In this document: one piece after another, positions 57,384-64,000 of the stretch
Position numbering within the stretch: the first letter of the stretch is position 1
How the letters are laid out: each line of letters begins with the position of its first letter
Assembly: GCF_003287935.1 (NCBI RefSeq)
Contig: NZ_CP030287.1
Location: 4,306,267 to 4,370,266, forward strand
Source: Streptomyces sp. ICC1
Lineage (GTDB): Bacteria > Actinomycetota > Actinomycetes > Streptomycetales > Streptomycetaceae
DNA length: 64,000 bases
Direction: 5' to 3'
Notes under the pieces: generated by a model
What the model was told of the DNA's origin: nothing
Databases searched by the model: none
What the model saw: the letters and a program-made list of their open reading frames with translations, nothing else
Program-made: the position numbers and the translations under genes

Positions 57384-57844
57384 GACTTCCCGCCTCCCTG
57401 TCCCACGACGCGCGCCGCCGCCTCGTGCATGGCCAGCTCCAGGACCACCGGATCGGTGAGCGTGCCCAGCCCGTCCGGGACCACCAGCCAGCGCACCCCG
57501 CCGGTCGCCCGGCCGGGGTACGGGACCACGATCCAGGTGCCGCGTCCGGCTCCCCGTACGCCCGTCCCGATCCAGCGGGACGCCGTGCCCGCGGGCACGA
57601 AAAAGCCCAGCCGGGTGTCGCCGAAATCGGCGAGCACCGGGCCGGGCCGCTCCAGCAGCGAGGCCAGCACCTCCAGGGTGGCGTGCCCGAGCTCCCCGGG
57701 CAGGATCAGCACGTCCCACCGCCGGCCGGCGGGCAGCAGGGCGACCCCGAGGGGGTTGCGCTCCCACTCCCACCGGCAGGCCTCAGGGTCGGGTGCCACC
57801 GAGACCAGCCATTCCACTGCCGTCTTGTCCCCCGGGATCGCCAT
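57380..57844 (-). CDS. Conserved hypothetical protein
   Basis: A 154-residue cytoplasmic protein, MAIPGDKTAVEWLVSVAPDPEACRWEWERNPLGVALLPAGRRWDVLILPGELGHATLEVLASLL followed by a beta-rich end (TRLGFFVPAGTASRWIGTGVRGAGRGTWIVVPYPGR...GGVRWLVVPDGLGTLTDPVVLELAMHEAAARV). The pattern resembles small actinomycete proteins related to the N-terminal part of bifunctional primase/polymerases, but this is uncertain. The start is ATG 57844. Its TGA lies inside the TTGACA of the dre-like promoter. It is on the C-rich side of the composition break at about 57.35 kb. Confidence 0.7.
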   Translation of the reverse strand: MAIPGDKTAVEWLVSVAPDPEACRWEWERNPLGVALLPAGRRWDVLILPGELGHATLEVLASLLERPGPVLADFGDTRLGFFVPAGTASRWIGTGVRGAGRGTWIVVPYPGRATGGVRWLVVPDGLGTLTDPVVLELAMHEAAARVVGQGGGKS

Positions 57845-58044
57845 CGCCCGGCCTCCGCTCTCTCAATGTGTGTGGTGAGCAGTTCTCACCTGGGAGAGAG
57901 CGGGGCCGGGCGCGACTATGACGCGGGTTTCGTTACTCCGTGGTAGTGAATCGGGTCACAGCGCCGCGGCCGGGGTGCGCCCGGGGCGTGCGGACGTCTC
58001 TAACCCGATCAGCACACTGCCCCGGGGGGCGAGACGGGGCGGTG

Positions 58045-59463
58045 TCAGCTGTCGAAGCCGAGGCCGAGGCGGTCCAGGGTCTTCAGCCACAGGTTGCGGT
58101 GCCCGCCGAGGCGGTCAGCCCTGGCCAGCGACCACTTGGTCAGCGTGATCCCGGTCCAGGCGAAGGGCTCCGGCGGGAACGGCATCGGCTTGGTGCGCAC
58201 CATCTCCAGCTCCGTGCGCTCGGTCGGCTCCCCGGAGAGGAGGTCCAGCATCACGTCGGCGCCGAAGCGGGTGGCTCCGACGCCCAGCCCGGTGAAGCCG
58301 GCCGCGTAGGCCACCTTCCCCGCGTGCGCGGTGCCGAAGAAGGCCGAGAAGCGGGAGCAGGTGTCGATGGCCCCGCCCCAGGCGTGGCTGAATTTCAGCC
58401 CTTCCAGCTGCGGGAAGCAGGTGAAGAAGTGCTCGGCGAGCTTGAGGTACGTCTCGGGCCGGTGGTCGTGCTCGGCGTCGAGCTTGCCGCCGTAGGGGTA
58501 GATGGCGTCGTAGCCGCCCCACAGGATCCGCCGGTCGGGGGTGATCCGGAAGTAGTGGAACTGGTTGGCGCTGTCGCCGATCCCCTGCCGGCTCTTCCAG
58601 CCGATCGAGGCGAGCTGCCCCTCGGTGAGCTGCTCGGTCATCAGCGCGTAGTCGTAGACCGGGACGGTCAGCGGGCGCACCCGCTTGACCAGCGACGGGA
58701 AGATGTTGGTGCCCAGCGCCACCCGGCGGGCGAAGATCCGCCCGTAGGGGGTCCGCACGGCCATCCCGGACCCCGAGCCGGCCAGGTCCAGCCCGCGCGT
58801 GTTCTCGTAGATCCGCACGCCCAGTTCCAGGCAGGCCCGCTTCAGGCCCCAGGCGAGCTTCGCCGGGTTGAGCATGGCGACGCCGTCGCGGTCCCAGATC
58901 CCGCCGAGGAAGGTCGGGGAGTCGACCTCCGCGCGCAGTGCGTCTTGATCCAGCCATTCGGAGCGGCCCGCGAAGCCCAGGCGCTCGGCCTCCGCGTGGA
59001 ACTCGCGGAGCTCTTCGACCTGGTGCGGCTCGGTGGCCACGTCGATCTCACCGCTGCGCTCGAAGTCGCAGTCGATGCCGTAGCGGGCGACGGCGGCCTC
59101 GATCGCGTCGAGGTTGCGGGCGCCGAGCTCCTCCAGTTTCGCCAGCTCGTCCGGCCAGCGGGCCATCCCGTTGGCCAGGCCGTGGGTGAGGGAGGCGGCG
59201 CAGAAGCCGCCGTTGCGGCCCGAGGCGGCCCAGCCCGCCTCGTGCCCCTCGATCAGGACGACGTCCCGTGCGGGGTCGCGCTCCTTGGCGAGCAGCGCGG
59301 TCCACAGGCCGCTGTAGCCGCCGCCGATGACGAGCAGGTCGCAGTGCTCGTCGCCGGTGAGGGCGGGTTCGGCGGCGGGCTTGCCGGGGTCGTCCAGCCA
59401 GTACGAGACCGGCTTCGCTTCGGAAAGGGATCGTGCAGCGGTGCGCATGGCGTCTGGGGCCAT
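58045..59463 (-). CDS. FAD-dependent amine oxidoreductase (PuuB-like)
   Basis: A 472-residue DAO-family flavoprotein. It has CDLLVIGGGYSGLWTALLAKERDPARDVVLIEGHEAGWAASGRNGGFC (dinucleotide fold and flavin-linked region), a mid-domain SEWLDQDALRAEVDSPTFLGGIWDRDGVAMLNPAKLAWGL, and a C-terminal FTGLGVGATRFGADVMLDLLSGEPTE. By context, last in a polyamine uptake operon with an aminobutyraldehyde-type dehydrogenase, it probably oxidises putrescine or a gamma-glutamyl derivative to the aldehyde. The start is ATG 59463. It lies 32 bp after potC. Confidence 0.88.
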   Translation of the reverse strand: MAPDAMRTAARSLSEAKPVSYWLDDPGKPAAEPALTGDEHCDLLVIGGGYSGLWTALLAKERDPARDVVLIEGHEAGWAASGRNGGFCAASLTHGLANGMARWPDELAKLEELGARNLDAIEAAVARYGIDCDFERSGEIDVATEPHQVEELREFHAEAERLGFAGRSEWLDQDALRAEVDSPTFLGGIWDRDGVAMLNPAKLAWGLKRACLELGVRIYENTRGLDLAGSGSGMAVRTPYGRIFARRVALGTNIFPSLVKRVRPLTVPVYDYALMTEQLTEGQLASIGWKSRQGIGDSANQFHYFRITPDRRILWGGYDAIYPYGGKLDAEHDHRPETYLKLAEHFFTCFPQLEGLKFSHAWGGAIDTCSRFSAFFGTAHAGKVAYAAGFTGLGVGATRFGADVMLDLLSGEPTERTELEMVRTKPMPFPPEPFAWTGITLTKWSLARADRLGGHRNLWLKTLDRLGLGFDS

Positions 59464-59495
59464 GTCTTCCAACTCCCTACGGGTACGGCGAGGTG

Positions 59496-60302
59496 TTACT
59501 TGGGCTGTGCTTTCTTGCGGCGGTTGCCGACCATCTGGCCGGCCAGCACCACCAGGACGGCGATGACGAACATCGCCGTGCCGATGACGTTGATCTGGAC
59601 GGGCGTACCGCGCTGGGCCGATCCCCACACGAACATGGGGAAGGTGACGGTGTTGCCCGAGTTGAAGTTGGTGATGATGAAGTCGTCGAAGGAGAGCGCG
59701 AAGGAGAGCAGCGCGCCTGCCGCGATGCCGGGGGCCGCGATCGGCAGGGTGACGCGCAGGAAGGTCTGCACGGGACCTGCGTAGAGGTCGCGGGCGGCTT
59801 CCTCCAGCCGGGGGTCCATGGAGAGCACGCGGGCCTTGACGGCGGCGACGACGAAGCTGAGGCAGAACATGACGTGGGCGATCAGGATCGTCCAGAAGCC
59901 CAGCTGGATGCCCATGTTGAGGAAGAGGGCGAGCAGCGAGGCGGCCATCACGATCTCGGGCATGGCCATCGGCATGAAGATCAGCGAGTTGACGGCCCCG
60001 CGCCCGCGGAAGCGGTAGCGGACCATCGCGAAGGCGATGGCGGTGCCCAGCACGGTCGCGCCGATGGTGGCCCAGACCGCGATCTGGAGCGAGAGGGACA
60101 GGGAGGCGCACATGTCGGCGACTCCGCAGGGGTCCTTCCACGCATCGAGGGAGAACTCCTGCCAGGCGTAGTTGAACCGCCCGGTGGGGTTGTTGAAGGA
60201 GAAGACCGTGACGACGACGTTCGGCAGGATCATGTAGGCGAGCGTGCCGAGCCCCGCGATCACGACGAGATTGCGGCGCAGCCAGGTGGTGGCGCTCTTC
60301 AT
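59496..60302 (-). CDS. potC: Spermidine/putrescine permease PotC
   Basis: A 268-residue MetI-type permease with about six helices ([26 protein letters not shown] and onward). The EAA loop [55 protein letters not shown] is PotC-typical. The start is ATG 60302, overlapping the potB TGA as ATGA. It pairs with PotB to form the channel. Confidence 0.93.
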   Translation of the reverse strand: MKSATTWLRRNLVVIAGLGTLAYMILPNVVVTVFSFNNPTGRFNYAWQEFSLDAWKDPCGVADMCASLSLSLQIAVWATIGATVLGTAIAFAMVRYRFRGRGAVNSLIFMPMAMPEIVMAASLLALFLNMGIQLGFWTILIAHVMFCLSFVVAAVKARVLSMDPRLEEAARDLYAGPVQTFLRVTLPIAAPGIAAGALLSFALSFDDFIITNFNSGNTVTFPMFVWGSAQRGTPVQINVIGTAMFVIAVLVVLAGQMVGNRRKKAQPK

Positions 60303-61234
60303 CAGACCAGGTCCTCCGTCCCCGCTCGGCGGATGTAGATGGTGACCATGATCAGCACGATGGCCATGAGGATGAAGGACAGCGCGGCCGCCGTCGGGTA
60401 ATCGAGGATGCGCAGGTACTGCGACTGGATGACGTTTCCGATCATCCGGGTGTCCGTAGATCCGAGCAGTTCGGCGTTGACGTAGTCGCCGCTCGCCGGG
60501 ATGAAGGTGAGCAGGGTCCCGGAGACCACGCCCGGCATGGAGAGCGGGAACGTGACCTTGCGGAAGACCGTGGCGGGGCGGGCGTACAGGTCCCCGGCCG
60601 CCTCGTGGAGGCGGGTGTCGATGCGCTCCAGCGAGGTGTAGAGCGGCAGGATCATGAAGGGGAGGAAGTTGTACGTCAGACCGCAGACGACCGCGAGCGG
60701 CGTGGCGAGGACGCGGTCGCCCTGCGTCATGCCGAGCCAACTGGTGACGTCCAGGAAGCCGACGTTGTTCAGGACGGCGACGACCGGGCCGCCGTCGGCC
60801 AGGATCGTCTTCCAGGCGAGGGTGCGGATCAGGAAGCTGGTGAAGAACGGGGCGATGACCAGCACCAGCAGGAGGCCCCGCCAGCGGCCGGCCTTGAAGG
60901 CGATCAGGTAGGCCAGCGGGTACCCGAGCAGCAGGCACAGCGCCGTCGCGGTGCCGGCGTAGAGCAGGGAGCGCAGGAACTGCGGGTAGTAGTCGGTGAA
61001 GGCGTCCCAGTAGGTCTGGAAGTGCCAGGTGACCTTGAAGCCCTCTTCGAGGGAGCCGGTCTGCACCGAGGTCGAGGCCTGGTAGATCATCGGCAGCACG
61101 AAGAAGACGAGCAGCCACAGGATGCCCGGGAGCAGCAGCCAGTACGGGATCAGCCGCTTCTTCAGGGACGGCTTGTGGACCGGGGGCTCGCCCGGGGCGG
61201 GCGCCTGGGGCGGCGCGGCGGCGGCGGTGGTCAC
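60302..61234 (-). CDS. potB: Spermidine/putrescine permease PotB
   Basis: A 310-residue permease. A Pro-rich N-terminal tail precedes helix 1 ([22 protein letters not shown]). [24 protein letters not shown] and [21 protein letters not shown] are present, with the EAA loop [42 protein letters not shown]. The start is GTG 61234, overlapping the potA stop (GTGA). All four pot genes read as one coupled unit. Confidence 0.94.
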   Translation of the reverse strand: MTTAAAAPPQAPAPGEPPVHKPSLKKRLIPYWLLLPGILWLLVFFVLPMIYQASTSVQTGSLEEGFKVTWHFQTYWDAFTDYYPQFLRSLLYAGTATALCLLLGYPLAYLIAFKAGRWRGLLLVLVIAPFFTSFLIRTLAWKTILADGGPVVAVLNNVGFLDVTSWLGMTQGDRVLATPLAVVCGLTYNFLPFMILPLYTSLERIDTRLHEAAGDLYARPATVFRKVTFPLSMPGVVSGTLLTFIPASGDYVNAELLGSTDTRMIGNVIQSQYLRILDYPTAAALSFILMAIVLIMVTIYIRRAGTEDLV

Positions 61235-62382
61235 GCGCCCTCCTCGACCGTCTCGATGCCCGCGTCGATGTCCTGGGCCGCGTCCAGGCCGAAGGTGTGG
61301 TCCGGGTTCCAGTGCAGGATCACGTCGGCACCCGGGAGCAGGCGGGCGTCGCGCTCGATGTTCTGGACGTACACCTCGAGCTCGGGGCAGACCCGGCTGT
61401 CGATGACGAACTGGGTGGAGACGCCGATGAAGGAGGAGTCGGCGATCTTGCCCGCGACCTTGTTGCGGCCGGCCGCGATGGTGCCCTCCTCGTCCGCGTG
61501 GACCAGGGAGATCTTCTCCGGGCGCACCCCGACCAGCAGTTTTCCGCCGGCGCGGGGTGTGGTCGAACAGCGCGCCGCGGGGACGCGCAGCTTCGTGCCG
61601 GCAGAGCTGACCACGACGTCGGACGCGCCGGCTTCCAGGACCTCGGCCTCGATGAGGTTGGAGGTGCCGAGGAAGTTCGCCACGAAGGTCGTCTTCGGGT
61701 TCTCGTACAGCTCGGCGGGGGCGCCCAGCTGCTCGACGCGGCCGCCGTTCATCACGGCGACCGTGTCGGCCATGGTCATGGCCTCCTCCTGGTCGTGCGT
61801 GACGTGCACGAAGGTGATGCCGACCTCGGTCTGGATCCGCTTGAGCTCCAGCTGCATCTGGCGGCGCAGCTTGAGGTCGAGGGCGCCGAGCGGCTCGTCG
61901 AGGAGGAGGACCTGCGGGTGGTTGATCAGCGCCCGGGCGACGGCGACGCGCTGCTGCTGGCCGCCCGAGAGCTGGTGCGGCTTGCGCCGGGCGAACTGGC
62001 CGAGCTGGACCAGTTCCAGCATGTCGTCGACCTGCTTCTTGACGGACTTGATGCCGCGGCGGCGCAGTCCGAAGGCGATGTTCTCGGAGACGTCCAGGTG
62101 CGGGAAGAGGGCGTAGCTCTGGAAGACCGTGTTCACCGGGCGCTTGTACGGCGGCAGGTGCGTGACCTCGCGGTCGCCGAGGCTGACGGTGCCGGTGGAG
62201 GGCTCCTCCAGACCGGCGATCATGCGCAGGGTGGTGGTCTTCCCGCAGCCCGAGGCGCCGAGCAGGGCGAAGAAGGAGCCCTGGGGGATGGTGAGATCCA
62301 GCGGCTGCACGGCGGTGAAGGATCCGTAGTGCTTGCTGATCCCGGCGAGGCGGACGTCGCCGCCCGCGGTCTTGTCAGTCAT
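61231..62382 (-). CDS. potA: Spermidine/putrescine ABC ATPase PotA
   Basis: A 383-residue ABC ATPase with Walker [16 protein letters not shown]-loop [13 protein letters not shown], signature [17 protein letters not shown], Walker [14 protein letters not shown], and H-loop [11 protein letters not shown]. The C-terminal TOBE domain follows ([15 protein letters not shown]...[19 protein letters not shown]). It powers polyamine import through PotBC. The start is ATG 62382, 85 bp after potD. Confidence 0.95.
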   Translation of the reverse strand: MTDKTAGGDVRLAGISKHYGSFTAVQPLDLTIPQGSFFALLGASGCGKTTTLRMIAGLEEPSTGTVSLGDREVTHLPPYKRPVNTVFQSYALFPHLDVSENIAFGLRRRGIKSVKKQVDDMLELVQLGQFARRKPHQLSGGQQQRVAVARALINHPQVLLLDEPLGALDLKLRRQMQLELKRIQTEVGITFVHVTHDQEEAMTMADTVAVMNGGRVEQLGAPAELYENPKTTFVANFLGTSNLIEAEVLEAGASDVVVSSAGTKLRVPAARCSTTPRAGGKLLVGVRPEKISLVHADEEGTIAAGRNKVAGKIADSSFIGVSTQFVIDSRVCPELEVYVQNIERDARLLPGADVILHWNPDHTFGLDAAQDIDAGIETVEEGA

Positions 62383-62467
62383 GGGCCTGGGCCTTCGGTG
62401 GTGTGTCGTGGAAGGGGCAGGTGCCGGTACGGGCGCTGTTGCTGGTGGGGGGCAGCGGCGCGACCCG

Positions 62468-63718
62468 TCAGGCTCCGATGAGCTTGGCGAACTTCTCCTC
62501 GTACGCCGTCTCTTCCTCGCTGGTGAGGGAGCGGAAGGCGTGCGACTTGGCGGACATCGCCTTGTCGGGGACGATCAGGACGTTGTCCGCGAGTGCCGGG
62601 TCGATCTTGGCCAGCTCGTCCTTGACGCCCTCGACCGGGCAGACGTAGCTGATGAACGCGGCCAGCTGGGCGGCCACCGCCGGCTCGTAGTAGTAGTCGA
62701 TGAGCTTCTCCGCGTTGGCCTTGTGCCGGGCCTTCACGGGGACCAGCAGGTTGTCGCTGGAGGTGATGTAGCCGGGGGCCGGGATCGCGTACTGGATGTC
62801 CGGGTTGCCGGCCTGCAGCTGGATGACGTCGCCGGCCCAGGCCAGGCAGGCTGCGAGGTCGCCCTTGTCGAGGTCCGAGGTGTAGTCGTTGCCGGTGAAG
62901 CGGCGGATCTGCTTCTTGTCCACGCCCTTTTGGAGCCGGCCGATCGCCTCGTCGTAGTCGGCGTCGGTGAAGTTCGCCGGGTCCTTGCCCAGGTCGAGGA
63001 GGGTCATCCCGACGCTGTCGCGCATCTCGGTGAGGAAGCCGACGCGGCCCTTGAGGGAGGGGTCGTCGAGCAGCTGGGTGACGGAGTCGACCTTCTTCCC
63101 GCCGGTCGCCTTGGTGTTGTAGGCGATGACGGTGTCGATGCCGGTCCACGGGTAGCTGTGCGCGCGGCCCGGGTCCCAGTCGGGGTTGCGGAACTGCGGG
63201 ATCAGGTTGGCGTAGGCGTGCGGGAGGTGGGAAGGGTCCAGCTTCTGCGCCCAGCCGAGGCGGATGATGCGCGAGGCGAGCCAGTCGGTGACGACGATCA
63301 GGTCGCGGCCGGTGTCCTGGCCCGCCGCGAGCTGCGGGCGGATCTTGCCGAAGAACTCGACGTTGTCGTTGATGTCCTCGGTGTACTTGACCTTGATTCC
63401 GGTCCGCTTGGTGAACTCCTCCAGCGTGGGACGGGTCTTCTCGTCCTCGCTGGTGTCCATGTACTCGGTCCAGTTGGAGAAGTTGATCTCCTTCTCCTGG
63501 TCCGAGTGGTCGTCGGAGGCCACGGCGGGGCCGTCCGCGCGCTTGGCGGGCGGGATGCCGCAGCCGGCGAGCGCGGACAGGCCGCCGAGCGTGAGAGCGC
63601 CGACTCCGGAGGCGCGCAGCAGCGAACGGCGGGTGAGGGCCCCGCGCCCGCTGTCGATGCTGCGTCGCATCGCCGCGAGTTGCGCCGCCGAGAGGCGGTC
63701 GGGCTCGAACTGCTCCAT
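62468..63718 (-). CDS. potD: Spermidine/putrescine-binding lipoprotein PotD
   Basis: A 416-residue solute-binding lipoprotein with a long pre-region, a twin-Arg motif (TRRSLLRASG) and lipobox LAGC (C53), so export by Tat is likely. The binding domain has INFSNWTEYMDTSEDEKTRPTLEEFTKRTGIKVKYTEDINDN, YPWTGIDTVIAYN, CLAWAGDVIQLQAGN and VPVKARHKANAEKLIDYYYEP. It captures polyamines for PotABC. The start is ATG 63718 with ATGGGAGGTG-like sequence nearby. It lies 52 bp after the dehydrogenase gene. Confidence 0.93.
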   Translation of the reverse strand: MEQFEPDRLSAAQLAAMRRSIDSGRGALTRRSLLRASGVGALTLGGLSALAGCGIPPAKRADGPAVASDDHSDQEKEINFSNWTEYMDTSEDEKTRPTLEEFTKRTGIKVKYTEDINDNVEFFGKIRPQLAAGQDTGRDLIVVTDWLASRIIRLGWAQKLDPSHLPHAYANLIPQFRNPDWDPGRAHSYPWTGIDTVIAYNTKATGGKKVDSVTQLLDDPSLKGRVGFLTEMRDSVGMTLLDLGKDPANFTDADYDEAIGRLQKGVDKKQIRRFTGNDYTSDLDKGDLAACLAWAGDVIQLQAGNPDIQYAIPAPGYITSSDNLLVPVKARHKANAEKLIDYYYEPAVAAQLAAFISYVCPVEGVKDELAKIDPALADNVLIVPDKAMSAKSHAFRSLTSEEETAYEEKFAKLIGA

Positions 63719-63770
63719 GGGAGGTGCCCTTTCGGGATGGGTGCGGGCCGCTGGTCGGGCGGCTACTTGG

Positions 63771-64000
63771 CTATCGGTCCCCGAAGATCGTGCGGTGCCA
63801 GTCCTTCGCGGCGACCGCGGTGTTGTCGTACATCACGTGCTTGACCTGCGTGTACTCCTCGAAGGAGTAGGTGCTCATGTCCTTTCCGAAGCCACTGGCC
63901 TTGTAGCCCCCGTGGGGCATCTCGCTGATGATCGGAATGTGGTCGTTGATCCAGACGCAGCCCGCCTTGATCTCGCGGGTGGCGCGGTTCGCCCGGTAGA
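63771..64000 (-). CDS. Aminobutyraldehyde-type dehydrogenase, C-terminal part
   Basis: The C-terminal 75 residues of an aldehyde dehydrogenase (5' part beyond the window): YRANRATREIKAGCVWINDH, EMPHGGYKASGFGKDMSTY, then FEEYTQVKHVMYDNTAVAAKDWHRTIFGDR and TAG. The PHGGYKASGFGKDMS block and the Asn-His in WINDH fit the gamma-aminobutyraldehyde/betaine-aldehyde group. Next to pot genes and a PuuB-like oxidase it would convert the putrescine-derived aldehyde to GABA or its gamma-glutamyl form. It is the first visible gene of the leftward operon. Confidence 0.85.
   Translation of the reverse strand, partial: YRANRATREIKAGCVWINDHIPIISEMPHGGYKASGFGKDMSTYSFEEYTQVKHVMYDNTAVAAKDWHRTIFGDR

Overview
The window is about 64 kb of very GC-rich chromosome from a Streptomyces-type actinomycete. 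The evidence is the chaplin, WhiA, RbpA, OpcA, GTG and TTG starts, strongly G/C-ending codons, and gene order typical of the Streptomyces core. Most of it is conserved core. The unusual content lies in short junctions and control regions between core blocks.

Layout. (1) 0.3-6.9 kb: an acyl-CoA ligase, an anti-sigma/sigma pair of RskA/SigK type, a chaplin, a molybdopterin oxidoreductase and a fasciclin lipoprotein. A near-perfect SigK-type promoter sits directly in front of the oxidoreductase start. (2) 6.9-11.4 kb: small accessory genes, a secreted trypsin-like protease, and a GH16 glucanase whose open frame runs head-on into a 3'-truncated amidohydrolase at a palindromic junction. (3) 11.5-25.3 kb: ctaB and a carbon-metabolism block (tkt-tal-zwf-opcA-pgl, pgi, rbpA, secG, tpiA-pgk-gap). 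(4) 25.5-33.7 kb: a large secreted zinc carboxypeptidase and the whiA-yvcK-rapZ-uvrC operon. (5) 33.8-42.7 kb: lytic transglycosylase, DUF4184 membrane protein, polA, an FdhF/YdeP-type oxidoreductase, a thioesterase and two small envelope proteins. (6) 43.0-49.5 kb: a complete livKHMGF branched-chain amino-acid ABC transporter, then an ANTAR response regulator. (7) 49.5-57.8 kb: an atypical tRNA with a CAA anticodon, a broken HTH/LAGLIDADG gene, a MarR-like gene behind a SoxR/MerR-type operator, a TetR/hydrolase pair, pyk, a SIMPL protein, a 5'-nucleotidase, and a 5'-truncated lysine N-hydroxylase (desB-like) behind a dre-like promoter. (8) 58.0-64.0 kb: a putrescine/spermidine uptake and oxidation operon that runs off the right edge.

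How the genes work together. Central carbon flow is covered by the oxidative pentose-phosphate genes, the non-oxidative genes tkt and tal, and the lower glycolytic genes. RbpA (transcription) and SecG (export) sit between them. The whiA operon links cell-wall regulation, development and DNA repair. The liv and pot systems import amino acids and polyamines. The sigma-factor module at the left end looks like a self-contained envelope or redox stress regulon.

Most noteworthy: the SigK-type leaderless promoter at 4352-4388, the colliding truncated genes at 10303-10359, the SoxR-box-like promoter with a 19-bp spacer at 50969-50999, the odd tRNA and the nonsense-mutated LAGLIDADG gene at 49.56-50.51 kb, the dre-like promoter and desB remnant at 57.3 kb, and a block of altered strand composition from about 50.6 to 57.35 kb that ends at that same junction. 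No CRISPR array, insertion sequence, prophage or antiphage system was seen.
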